The notes under the pieces were generated by a model. The model ran no database searches. It worked only from the letters and a program-made list of their open reading frames with translations, and had not been told where the DNA came from. From NCBI GenBank assembly GCA_958510825.1, contig OY294047.1:49335365-49399364 (forward strand): a DNA stretch of 64,000 nucleotides. The letters are read 5' to 3'. How positions within the stretch are numbered: position 1 is the stretch's first letter; every line of letters begins with the position of its first letter. Below are positions 45,161-55,336 of the stretch, piece after piece. A program made the translations under genes and the position numbers. The DNA is from Brachypterus glaber (Eukaryota > Arthropoda > Insecta > Coleoptera > Kateretidae).

Positions 45161-45868
45161 CCTATTTCCCTATATTTATTATATTGTTTTACCAACCTAG
45201 GTTTCGATCTTTTCTATAACTAAGACCATCTTCAGGGTTTACCTAAAAAATTACAGGAGGGGTTTAACATTTTTTTACATAATCCTACTTTCAAATCAAA
45301 ATTACAAGATATAAACTACTTACATTACAATATTAAATAAATCTGAGTTGCCTCGTCAATATTTGTGTGAAACATTACACATGTATACAATTAAAATCTT
45401 TAAAATTATAAAATTTCGTTTTTAAAAAAACACATCTGTCTAACAGAACGCACATTTGATACCAACCTATAACAAATAAATTATACAAACAATGGCCTAT
45501 TTTCCGTAGTTTTAAACCTGGCGCCATAAAATTTAGGGTTATTTCTAATATTATATAGTTAGGTTGGTATCAAATGTGCGTTCTGTCAGACAGATGTGTT
45601 TTTTAAAAAACGAAATTTTATAATTTTAAAGATTTTAATTGTATACATGTGTAATGTTTCACACAAATATTGACGAGGCAACTCAGATTTATTTAATATT
45701 GTAATGTAAGTAGTTTATATCTTGTAATTTTGATTTGAAAGTAGGGTTATGTAAAAAAATGTTAAACCCCTCCTGTAATTTTTTAGGTAAACCCTGAAGA
45801 TCGTATTAGTTATAGAAAAGATCGAAACCTAGGTTGGTAAAACAATATAATAAATATAGGGAAATAGG
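45161..45868. repeat. Near-perfect hairpin, 308 bp arms and 92 bp loop
   Basis: The left arm 45161-45468 (from CCTATTTCCCTATATTTATT to CACATTTGATACCAACCT) and the right arm 45561-45868 are inverse copies with only a few differences by eye (for example AAGACCATC against AATACGATC). The loop contains AAACCTGGCGCCATAAAATT. The arms have no reading frame. The hairpin starts about 20 bases after the tandem duplication. It could be a terminal-inverted-repeat element or a source of double-stranded RNA. Confidence 0.9.
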
Positions 45869-46590
45869 ACTTTTGTTTTAATTAATAATTTAGTTATCCC
45901 TACGATGGATATATACAATAGATATGTAAAGAAAATATTAAAATATTTTTGTATTTATCGTTTTGTAGTCAACATTATTGTGACGTTTTTCGTCAAGATA
46001 GTCGATTTTTACATATCACGGGAATATCGTTATCTCGTTTTACTGCATTTCAGCATAAAAAGCTAAAACTTAACCGTTTATCTAAAAACAAATGTTGAAC
46101 AAATTTGTAGATAGGACACTACTAGCTAGAAGGGTAGTATACGTCTATAAGTATTTGCAAGGCAGTCTGGTTTCCCTAATATATATTTTATGATTCATTT
46201 TATACTAATTGAAATACAGGGTTAATTTTCACAGTGAACAAGTTGGGTCTATTCGTATTCAGTAATTATTTAACAGATTATTTTTAACTTTTTTATTAAC
46301 GAATAAAGGATCGTTTCTCAAAATTTCGGTTTTTAATTTTTTGATAAACTGGGAAACTTAACTGAAATTTTATAATAACAAATTGTTTTAATGATAGATA
46401 CTCACACATACCCAAAGTTAAAGCCAGAAATTTCAAACCGTTTTCTCACAGCAGGAGCTTCTTTTGGGCCAAAATTTTAAAATGTTTTTCCTGTAAGATA
46501 CAGATTTTTAGGATACGCCCCTTTGTATACAAGGCGGCGATTTAACAGCATTTTTGACATGTTTTATTTTGTTTTACTGATAATATGTTA

Positions 46591-46735
46591 GTGCCTATTC
46601 ACAAGCTTGCATAAGAACATAAACCATAACAATGCGATGCCATGATTGGGTTAATGGGCCGCCATGTATCTTGTAAGCCAATCACGGCATAGCATTCTTA
46701 TGTTTTATGTTCTTATGCAAGCTTCTGGATATGCC
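46591..46735. mobile_element. 145 bp palindromic miniature element, copy 3
   Basis: GTGCCTATTCACAAGCTTGC at the left and GCAAGCTTCTGGATATGCC at the right; the same AAGCCAATCACGGCATAGCA block as copies 1 and 2. Confidence 0.85.
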
Positions 46736-47384
46736 TTTATAGTGTTTTGTTTTTACCTATAGGTTATAACGAAGAATTTTCCTAGTCAGTTTAGAACCAA
46801 CAGAAAATCAAGCTGAATTTTAAATAAAATTACGCAAAATAGAAAAAATTTCATAAAGCACTTGTCTATAAAAAAAAATTGCTGCTCTCCAGCTCGTTTA
46901 TTGAAAAGTACTTTTTTTTGAGAAAGTTTGAATCAATTCTATATTCTTGTCTAGGTTAGGTTTAAAAAGTTATAAGTTGAAACAATTAATTTCTTTTAAT
47001 TTTTCGGAAAATATTTAATATTTGCTGGGATTTTTTTTGTACCAGTGATACTTCTTTGAATAAAATGCCACAGGTATCAAATTTATCGTACAAAAAGAAT
47101 GACAGTTAGCTAAGTTGGACTTACCACCTTTTGATCCTGCATACCTCATTTACTCAATTTGGGAACTTCACTCTGTATGTTACAGACTTGATTAGACGTA
47201 TCAGGTGGACCTGATTTTCATTTAAAATTCTCTGGGATATTTATCCCCATAAACTTATCCATATAAAACTCTTTGCAGTCTCAAGACTAGAAAAGCTTAT
47301 ATTTTTAAAATTCCAGTCGTCAAAAACCGCCTCTATAGACAAAAAATTCTATATACTTTTAATAATTAATAATTAATTAATAAC
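46736..47384. other. No recognised feature
   Basis: AT-rich; nothing found on either strand. Confidence 0.4.
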
Positions 47385-47570
47385 ATAGCCACACAAAGAA
47401 AAGGTCCGGATATCGCCTCGATATCGCCCCGCATATCGCCGAGATATCGCCCCATCTACCGACTATTTACACCACTATCCATCCATGCTCTATGTGGGGC
47501 TCGAACCCACAACCCCGGGATTCGTAATCAAACGCGCTAACCATTGCGCCACCGGGGTCGGCTTCATAGA
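47385..47570 (-). mobile_element. tRNA-derived sequence with GATATCGCC tail (SINE-like)
   Basis: On the minus strand GACCCCGGTGGCGCAATGGT then TAGCGCG resembles a D-arm with an A-box, and GTGGGTTCGAGCCCCAC is a perfect T-arm with a B-box. The anticodon and acceptor stems do not pair, so it is not a working tRNA. Downstream it continues as repeats of GGCGATATC (47400-47460) and then the ACATAGCCACACAAAG end seen in the ACACAGCC family. Best read as a SINE head joined to a short-word array. Confidence 0.6.
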
Positions 47571-48468
47571 TTTATGGAAATATTTGTATTATTTTTGAAA
47601 AAAAATATTTGTAAACCAAGTTATAGAAGGCGCCACTTTTTAATACTGTACAAAAATTACAAGGCTTTTCCAAAATGAGAAAGCATGAATGTGGGAGCAA
47701 GAACTCGTAGAAATAATATTTTAGAAAGTATATCGAAAGAAACGCGATATACTATGCACCGCAAAGAGTACATTATGGATTTCGAAGCAAATCATATCTT
47801 CACGACTTGTTATTTAGAAATGACACTTTGTTTGGGTCATAAATTAAGATATCTGGATATTAAAAACGTGTCGAAAATCAGAATCTTACACTGAAAAGAA
47901 TAGTTTTTTTTTTGCGGCAAAAGAATTGATTTTTTCGCAATTTTTGCTCCTTTGCTTTTGCTTATTTTGGTAAATATGTGTCCACTTTATTAGTTCTATA
48001 TTTAAAAAATAATTCCAAAATATTTTTCCACCTAAACCGTAGAATCGACATTCAGGGCAACAGCTTTCTCTTGAAATAAAAATAATTAATTTCCACTGAA
48101 TTTCAGCTTTTATAAAGATCTTTTCTGGAGAAAAAAATATTATTTTTTATATCACGAACACATTAAAGTATTTATGTTCCAATTTTAAGGGAAAATTAAA
48201 GAAGACAGGGAGCGAAAGAGAGTTTACTTAAGAAATGCGAAAACCGCGAAATATTTATAAATTGTCTGCAGCGAGTTCATTCGGGATAATTAAGTCGGCT
48301 TGAACAATATACATAAGGGAAAAATATAAGAGGAAAATCAATAGAAATTCTTTAAAATAATAACAAAATTTGTTAATTTAATGCATTAGACATACTTGGT
48401 GGTATTAAGATAAAAATTCAGTTTAGTTACCGTGTTATCATGTTATCGTGTTAACAAAAAAACGTGAC

Positions 48469-48522
48469 ATCGGACGGACGGATGGACATACGGACGGACA
48501 GACAGACGGACAGACAGATGTT
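48469..48522. repeat. GGACGGACAGACAGACGG tract
   Basis: About 50 bases of GGAC/AGAC words, the same class of tract as inside the 16690 family, but without that family's flanks. Confidence 0.7.
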
Positions 48523-48589
48523 TTCAAAGTTTATTATTTTGTCATGAAACACATTTGTATCCAAAATTTTTTTGTCTACCCTATACACA

Positions 48590-48992
48590 TCATTCTGCAC
48601 GTAAATGTGATTCTATGTACATGTAAATTTACTAGATTTTACTTATAATTTTACAATTTTACATGTAATTTTAGAATATTACATTTAATTTTACAATTTT
48701 ACATGTAATTTTAAAATTTTATATGCACATTACATGTAAAATTACATGTAAAATCTAGTAAATATTACAGAATTCTCTGTAAAAAAATAAATATGTAAAT
48801 TTACATGCAGTATCATAGGTAATGTGTTGCCGTGCAGAGACAAGTAAAAGTAACTAGATTTTACATGTAATTTTACGATTTTATATGAATATTACATCTA
48901 TATTACATGTAATATTCATACAAAATTGTAAAATTACATAAAATCTCGTAAATTTTACTTGTACCTGCATGGCAACACATTACCTATGATTC
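48590..48992. repeat. Short-word array built on TTTTACATGTAA, with an inverted-pair right half
   Basis: AATTTTACATGTAATTTT-type words recur on both strands more than ten times. In the right half ATCATAGGTAATGTGTTGCC then GTGCAGAGACAAGTAAAA (from 48811) pairs with TTTTACTTGTACCTGCATGG then CAACACATTACCTATGAT. So part of the array has been duplicated in inverse. Confidence 0.75.
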
Positions 48993-49043
48993 TATTCATT
49001 TTTTACAGTTTAGGTCGTTTTTTGGCGATTTTGGGAAATAAGA

Positions 49044-49118
49044 AACTACCGGTAGTTATTATACGGTATACCGTATAATACTATTCTAGGCTAGAATAAA
49101 GCGCTATAATTTAGAGCG
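49044..49118. repeat. Cluster of four adjacent palindromes
   Basis: AACTACCGGTAGTT (49044-49057, perfect), the directly abutting 22-base perfect palindrome at 49058-49079 centred on CGGTATACCG, ATTCTAGGCTAGAAT (49083-49097) and AGCGCTATAATTTAGAGCGCT (from 49100). Confidence 0.8.
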
Positions 49119-49199
49119 CTTGCTCTGTGAATATTATAATGAGGATGTATTTGGTTTCGTTTTAGAAATCGTGGCTAACTTCAGTTAGAACTATTATTA

Positions 49200-49627
49200 A
49201 AGTTTATTTTTTTAAGGTATAGTTATTTAAACCTTCCCGCTTGCAAACAATCTCGAAATTACCATAGCAACGTAAGATACGCATGCGTCGTAAGCGAAAT
49301 GACTAGGCCCAATTTACACAAACGTGAAACGTTGACGTGCCATTAACGAGAACAAAACAATGGTTTATTCCTCTAAATTATTGGAATAAAAGCGATTTTA
49401 TAAGCAAATTTTGTTTCTACAGGAATACAAAAGTGTTTTTAGCAACAGCTTTATCAATTCTTTTTTTTTACATCAAAACATCATAAAAACAAAGTAAGTA
49501 AACAAAAATTATAAATTTTGGTTATGTTGACATTCAAAACAAGCCACATGCTTCAGTGTAAATCGGACTTTGTGGAGTATTTAGCGGCAAATTTAAAATA
49601 ACTATACCTTAAAAAAATAAACTTTAG
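49200..49627. mobile_element. Inverted-repeat element, copy 2 (inverted)
   Basis: AAAGTTTATTTTTTTAAGGT at the left and CCTTAAAAAAATAAACTTTA at the right are perfect inverse copies. The body is the inverse of 43722-44106 with an extra CG-containing block, GATACGCATGCGTCGTAAGC. Confidence 0.85.
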
Positions 49628-49745
49628 TGGACAACAGGCGTAGAAAAAATGTCTTAGTCACGAACCACGAATCGTGTGATTTAATAAAAATCCGACACTT
49701 CAATTTCCCTTCATTTGAGTTATGATTTATTAGTCTAGATGTGAA

Positions 49746-49748
<3 letters not shown>

Positions 49749-49811
<63 letters not shown>
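49749..49811. repeat. (AAT)n microsatellite, LINE tail
   Basis: About 20 units. It lies at the 3' side of the minus-strand LINE fragment below and on that strand reads (ATT)n, so it is probably the element's simple-repeat tail. Confidence 0.85.
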
Positions 49812-49812
<1 letters not shown>

Positions 49813-50188
49813 GGTCTTTATTCAGAAACAAAAATCATAATTACATTAAATAAGATTTAACAACTGTATGAAAGGGCGAGATTCAGCTTGTCCCGAAGTA
49901 CACAAACCGCATACTCGTAGTTTAAATTTTTATAATTGTACCCATAATTATGAGCATGCGTCCTGCATACCCAAGACAGCTGTTCTTCCATCTAACCCAA
50001 AAATCATTTATTATATAATAATAAGAAAGAGTAGAAAATTAGGACGCTTGCTAATAGGATTAAATTAGTATTACTATTTTAACAATAATTTTTTGAATCA
50101 AACAAAATATTGAAATAAGTACACTATAATATATTGCATGTGTACATTTTAAGCTAAATTAAACAATCACTAGGTTACTTTAAAATCT
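49812..50188 (-). mobile_element. 3' untranslated part of the truncated LINE
   Basis: Lies between the stop of the reverse-transcriptase remnant and the (ATT)n tail; no frame. Inferred from position. Confidence 0.6.
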
Positions 50189-50980
50189 CTAGGTTACATC
50201 TCCAAACATATTAAGTAATTCTTGTTTTAGGCAATTTTTTGATAAATTATGAAATTTTTCAGGTAAGTTATTTAAGCATTTACTTATCTGATAAGAAAAG
50301 GATCTTTCAAAAATCGCAGTTTTATGCATAGGCGGAGATATAAGTTTTTTAGGTCTTAGTGTTTTATCTACATTAGAGCGAAATTGAACTTTATTATATA
50401 AATATGGGGGAGATTTTGTGCGAAGAATATTATAATAAAGCATGATAGTATTTATTTTTCTAATATTTTCCATATCAGGCCAATGTAACCATGAAAGAGT
50501 GTGAGAAATAGGATCATACTTTCTTATTCCAAAAATTAGTCTAAGGCAGGAGTTTTGTAATTTCTGTATTTTATTTTTATCCTCAACTTTTAAACAAGGA
50601 CCATAGAGCGACTCACAATAACTTGTCTGCGACAGAACTAGGGACCTACAAAGAAGTGACTTAATATTAGCAGTTAAAACATACCTATTTGCATAGATCT
50701 GCCTTAAGGACATATAGCCTTTTTGTAGGCATTTATTAATATGGTCAGTAAATCTTAAATCTCTATCTATGTAAACACCTAGATTTTTTACGGTATCACT
50801 AATGATAATGCTTTCATTGTCAATTTTTAATCCATTGCTATTATTTTTAAATACTTGAACATGTTTTTTATTTCCAAAAAATTAATGATTGTATTAAATT
50901 TTGTCACCTCAGCTCTGGTGGTTTGGCATTGTATTTTACGACATTTAGTCAACACATTCCGCCACCTCCGCATTTGGTCC
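50189..50980 (-). pseudogene. C-terminal part of a non-LTR retrotransposon reverse transcriptase ORF
   Basis: On the minus strand an open stretch from about 50878 to the stop at 50189 reads KNLGVYIDRDLRFTDHINKC, then YMSLRQIYANRYVLTANIK, CRSLVLSQTSYCESLYGP, NKIQKLQNSCLRLIFGI and a tail ending LNMFGDVT. 'LGVYID..L.F..HI' followed by a 'SxxxYC..lyGp' block and 'KIQKLQNSCLRLIFG' is the typical thumb/C-terminal end of Jockey/CR1-type ORF2. Upstream the frame shifts at an A-run near 50876-50881 and continues as RWRNVLTKCRKIQCQTTRAE (about 50895-50955), then is lost. So the copy is 5'-truncated and frameshifted. Confidence 0.8.
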
Positions 50981-51059
50981 CTGTAACCTGCACCAAACAA
51001 GTTCCAATAATACTGCTGCCAACAAAATAATATTTTCTCCTATTAGCCTATACTGCCCT

Positions 51060-51480
51060 ACTATGCTAGAAAACAGTACACCCCTAAAATTGTTTTGTGA
51101 AATTACTAACAATATCGTTGGTTATTTAATGCCACCGATTTTGTTAGTAATATTACATATCAACTTTGTAATTTAACTAAACTGCGTTGTAATCTTGTAA
51201 ATTCAAAAAAATGATTTTTTTGTAATTTCACAACATTTTCCTGTGAAATTATTTTGCGTTTTTGCAATATTACAACACGTCTTCGTAATTTTAAATGTTT
51301 TTTTTGTGAAAAGCTAAAACATTTGTACTTTTTTGTAAAATGTTCAAGTATTTTCGAAAAATTTAGTAAATCTACAATAATATTGCGTTTTTATTAAACT
51401 AACTTTTGACAACATAACAATATAAAATCGCTGCAATAATATTAGTATTTTTTTTTGTTAAAATACAAACGTTTTTTTCA
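51060..51480. repeat. Short-word array built on TTGTAAT/ATTACAA
   Basis: TTTTGTGAAATTACTAACAA, TGTTAGTAATATTACATATC, ACTTTGTAATTTAAC, TTTTTGTAATTTCACAACAT, GCAATATTACAACACGTCTT and TTCGTAATTTTAAAT. (T)TGTAAT and its complement recur on both strands every 15-25 bases. It ends in TTTTTTTCAGTGTAAC. Confidence 0.6.
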
Positions 51481-51842
51481 GTGTAACTCCATTTGTCACA
51501 TAGCAGCGTTTTCAAAATATTACATCATAGTTGGACGTGAAAACGTTGCTATGCAACAAATGGAGTTACTGCTTTCTAGCGTAGTGGGGCAGTATAATAG
51601 GCCTAGGTTTATTAAAATCCAAAACAAAAACAAAATAAAAAAATATATTTATTCAATCAAAACGAAACTAAATTGAATTTTGTTTTGAAAAAAAATATTT
51701 TCAGCCCCATTTTACCCACTTACCCCACCCCGAATTTTACCAAAAACAATCCTAGCCTAGAACTTTGGGTAATGAACCCATGGTCCAAATTTGAAGTCTT
51801 TAGCTCAAAGCGCTCTTGAGTTCTTGTGGTCAAAAATTTCCC

Positions 51843-51888
51843 GGACAGACAGACAGACCGACAGACATACTGTTAAACAGACGGAATT
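51843..51888. repeat. GGACAGACAGACAGACCGAC tract
   Basis: About 45 bases after AAATTTCCC; the same type as 48469 and 17233. Confidence 0.7.
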
Positions 51889-52154
51889 CATATTTTATGG
51901 ATATAAAACGTTGAGAAACGTGAAAAAAGCAATAATTTTTTTCGTTTTACTAACGCAAAACTTTCCTCGGCCTGAAATGTATATAGGTATATATATATAT
52001 TTTTTTTTTTTGGTAAAAATAACAGTTATCCATGAAATTTTAAGTGCAAAAGACCGCAGCTCCTTGTAATATCATCTTAAGAGCTTTAAATGGAAGATAA
52101 TCAAACTCAGATATTATGCATTTGGTTTTTTAAAGAAATGTTGATAGTTTGAAA

Positions 52155-52400
52155 GTTACACTGTAAATGAAAATATGGTAATTTCACAGCAAATAAAGTA
52201 GGTCATATGTTACCAGCAAAAAAAGTGGTAAATTTAAATCAGTACTGTAAATTCACTGTTATATGTAAAAATTTACCGACAGGAAAAGACCTGAGATTTT
52301 ACTAAACCGAATAATATTGAGGTTAATTTAATAAATATTGTAAATTCACATTCTGACATGGTGAATTTGCTTTAATTATTACAGTTAATACTACTGAAAA
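52155..52400. repeat. Short-word array built on GTAAATTTAC
   Basis: ACACTGTAAATGAAAATATG, GTGGTAAATTTAAATCAGTA, CTGTAAATTCACTGTTATAT, AAAATTTACCGACAGGAAAA, ATATTGTAAATTCACATTCT and GGTGAATTTGC. (G)TAAATT and its complement recur on both strands. Confidence 0.6.
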
Positions 52401-52744
52401 ATTGACGGACAAATTTAGGGTGTAAAAAAAATTAAAAAAATAAAAACTTTATTCGTCCATTAAGCTATTTTACAATAGACTGAATGTGTCATTTTAAAAC
52501 ATAAACACCTACCTATATTTAATAAGTACAAAATCTGAAAAAAAAAATAAAAATGTACTGGGTGACTTAAAAGTAATCTCTGAGAGATAGAAAATGTTAA
52601 AAGTAAGCAGTGGTAAAATTTGTCAGTCTAAGGAAAATGTTATTTTCCAACTGATAATTTTAATCACGCGCGAAATTGACAATGCAACCCGTGCTTTCGA
52701 TAAATCATTCGCTTTATTTGCGCTTAGAAAGTGATTTAGTGATG

Positions 52745-52765
52745 GCGGCGGGGGGGGGGGGGGGA
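52745..52765. repeat. Poly-G run
   Basis: GGCGGCGGGGGGGGGGGGGG, an unusual homopolymer here and prone to assembly error. Confidence 0.8.
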
Positions 52766-52784
52766 TAGGTGTTTGCGTAACAAT

Positions 52785-52990
52785 ATACTATAAAATACAG
52801 TGTGTTCAGTAACAGGCATAATAACATTTTAGAGGTGATTCTACATCCAAAAATATTTATAAAAAGTTTTTTTAAAGGTTTGTCCGGAAATGTGCCCTAA
52901 GAAGATGGACATATTGGATGGGAAACGAAAAAGCACCAATAAAATTTTAATTCTGCATGGTGATTTTTGAATATAAGGAATTTTCACTTT
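52785..52990. repeat. ACAGGGTG-family fragment
   Basis: ACAGTGTGTTCAGTAACAGG, GAGGTGATTCTACATCCAAA and TTGTCCGGAAATGTGCCCTA parallel 36715-36830. Confidence 0.5.
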
Positions 52991-53140
52991 CGGATTTCCG
53001 AAGTTTCGTCTCTTACTGCTAGAGACATCTCTAGCTATAAGAGACGAAAAGTCGGAAAGTGAAAATCCATTAACACGGTCTAAACCCCGTAGTGAAGATT
53101 CTTTACGTCTTAGTGGCCGTGAAAGCTTAAAATCTATAAA
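52975..53140. repeat. GACCGTGTTAATA repeat, copy 2
   Basis: TTTCACTTTCGGATTTCCGA, GTCTCTTACTGCTAGAGACA, AAAGTCGGAAAGTGAAAATC, ATTAACACGGTCTAAACCCC and CTTAGTGGCCGTGAAAGCTT correspond to 22452-22625. The GAGACGAAAC block forms an inner hairpin. Confidence 0.7.
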
Positions 53141-54504
53141 AGTAGCATCGCCTGTTAAATTTTGTCATGCGGTTTGTCATGCGTTTTTAACCTATTCGTC
53201 GTCTTTTGAAAAATACATAGAGTACCGCTTTACATTACGAGTTTATCGATAAAAAAACATAGAATCATTTCCCCCAATAGTCCGTTGTCGCTCAATACCC
53301 CCGTTTGGGGCTCTCCCGAGCTACGAACCGGGACATTTTGGTAACTTGTATAGTCTTTAATTTTACATGTGTTTTCGAGGTTTCTAAACTTGTCGACAAC
53401 AAGGGTGCATTTCTATTACGTAAAGTGACAAAAGGTTCTATTGAAATTTTGCGTCATCAATAATATATCACGTAACTCACATAACCTTTTATAACGACTA
53501 GGCTTTTATAGTCACTATAATTTTATAGTATCGAATAGTCTAGTTATCCGCATGTGGATTGTATAATTGTTTACATTGTTGCCATGTTTATTTCAAAGAT
53601 ACATAACCTCAGAATTCCATTAAAACTTATGATTAAGCAAGAACATAACATAATGTAATAATAAATATTATAACAAGACATTTTTTTGGGGGGATTTTTA
53701 TGGTTTTTTATTTTAGTCCAGTCGGTGGGTAGGTTCTGACTTAGCTTGACTCGGCTGTAACTCGTGAAGTAATCATCTGATTGAAAAACTTTTCCTACAA
53801 AAGTGGCAGAAAATATCCTGCTCTATAGGTTTTGTAATAACTATTTTTAACCTAGGTGGTGCTGGAGAGAAAATATTTTCGAAAAACTGGTTTTCAGTAT
53901 CATTTTTCCAATATGGCGATCGCTCAAGGTCGAAACTCGGAATATTAATGAGGACACCAAACTGTACAAATCTACCAAACAAGAAATCTCCTGTACCTTT
54001 TGCAGCGAAAGCCCCCTTTTATGACTTCAGTGCCTGGCTTATTTCCCCTATTTTTATTTTTGTTGAATTGAACTTCAAGGAAAATTATTGTTTTGTTGGC
54101 AGCATTGTTTTTTTTTTCGTTTGGTTTTTTTAATGTCAATTGCATTTTGGGCGCTAATATGCTAATCATTCGTCCATTTTATTGCGCCTAATAACATGTA
54201 TACGCATGTAATTATGTAAAATATAATATAGTAGTGAATGTTCCAATAAATATGTAAATCCGACCCTAACATAGAAATACTCTCAGTATAGGACTCTTAC
54301 AAATATTAAAGAACAATTTGTATAATTTTGAGGAAACAGATGTAACAAGGGACCAAATGAGGCCTATTTTAGGGTTATGTTTTACTGTTATTATTCATGA
54401 AAACTTTTAGTGATATACCTAGGTTTCTCTACCCTATAATTAGGCTAAATAGCTTTACGAGTAGATCAGTAAACATTAATTTTTATTCGATTTAGTCCTG
54501 AAGG
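53141..54504. other. No recognised feature
   Basis: AT-rich. A GAGCTACGAACCGGGAC-like phrase near 53320 hints at a decayed tRNA-type T-arm, but nothing folds around it. Confidence 0.4.
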
Positions 54505-54795
54505 AAAATTTGGTTATATGTTATGTTTATGTTTATGTTTGTTTTTAACCTCGTACTATTCTACTTAATTAAGCATCCCCTAAGTCCAGGACTTGTGTGG
54601 GCTAGTAGTAGAGGGAACCACCGGCTTTAATTGACTTTCGAACCAATATATCTAGGGAGTACGCCTTCGCCAAATTTCAATTATTTATTAACTGAAAAAG
54701 GCAATTGTCGCCAGTGAGGTTTGAACTCACGATCATTAGATCAGTGTCAGGCTATATCGATGCCATTGACCACTGAGCTAAATCTCCCATATAAT
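54505..54795 (-). mobile_element. tRNA-derived SINE, copy 1
   Basis: On the minus strand the head reads GGGAGATTTAGCTCAGTGGT (A-box), with GTGAGTTCAAACCTCAC as T-arm and B-box. The body follows to GGTTCCCTCTACTACTAGCC, then CACAAGTCCTGGACTTAGGG and GATGCTTAATTAAG. The 3' end is a run of AAACATAA words (plus strand TTATGTTTATGTTTATG). The head is what RNA polymerase III promoters need. The body is shared with copy 2 at 61450. Confidence 0.85.
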
Positions 54796-55238
54796 TATGC
54801 TACACAAACCATCCTCAAGAACAAAACTTGTAGTTCTGCAGAGTTTCGCATAAAAACTTGGTTAACGTGACATCAGCCATGATAGAAAGCATCAAACTGC
54901 CTTTTGGTAGTAAGAAGAAATAAAATACGGTTTAGTATATTTTAGTTGCTTTACATTTTTACATAAATTAAACTTATACGTCATAGAGAAAGGTACATTG
55001 TCTCCATAACTTTATATAAGTTTAATTTACTTTAAGAAAATGATTTGGAAATAAACACTATGGCGTTATAAGTATAATTCTAATTTAGGTTAATAGCGCA
55101 CTCTACCATGTCAAGAGGTAGAAATATTTTTCTGGGTATGATTCAGTCTTGAAATTTCAAAGTATACTTATATATTTCTATTTATTTACACCCCGACGTC
55201 TTATTTTCATGAAGTTTACGATGTGTGTTATTTTTCAG

Positions 55239-55336
55239 GGAAGTTTGGCCCGAAAATGATAGTTTTGGGACCAATAATATGGCTCCGGAGGAAGAATTTT
55301 TAGCCTTGAGAGACATTTTCTTTGCTGATTTGGGCG
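55239..55336 (+). CDS. Internal exon 3 of the same gene
   Basis: The exon is 98 bases, after TTATTTTTCAG and before GTAAGT. One base completes an Arg codon with exon 2; it then reads EVWPENDSFGTNNMAPEEEF LALRDIFFADLG and ends one base into the next codon. Combined with exon 2 the helix runs FELAIGLLRASREVWPENDS, a plausible helical-repeat segment. The next exon must start in phase 1 and is not visible before 64000. I cannot name the family. Confidence 0.85.

Larger units (their letters stand above)
33837..55238 (+). other. Intron of 21.4 kb
   Basis: Bounded by GTGAGA and TTATTTTTCAG. It hosts most of the short-word arrays and many mobile elements listed separately. A small unseen exon within it cannot be excluded, but exons 2 and 3 join in frame directly. 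Confidence 0.75.

Noticed and set aside
47487..47565. A functional tRNA gene on the minus strand
   Set aside because: T-arm is perfect, but anticodon and acceptor stems do not pair and the sequence runs into repeats; called SINE-like instead.
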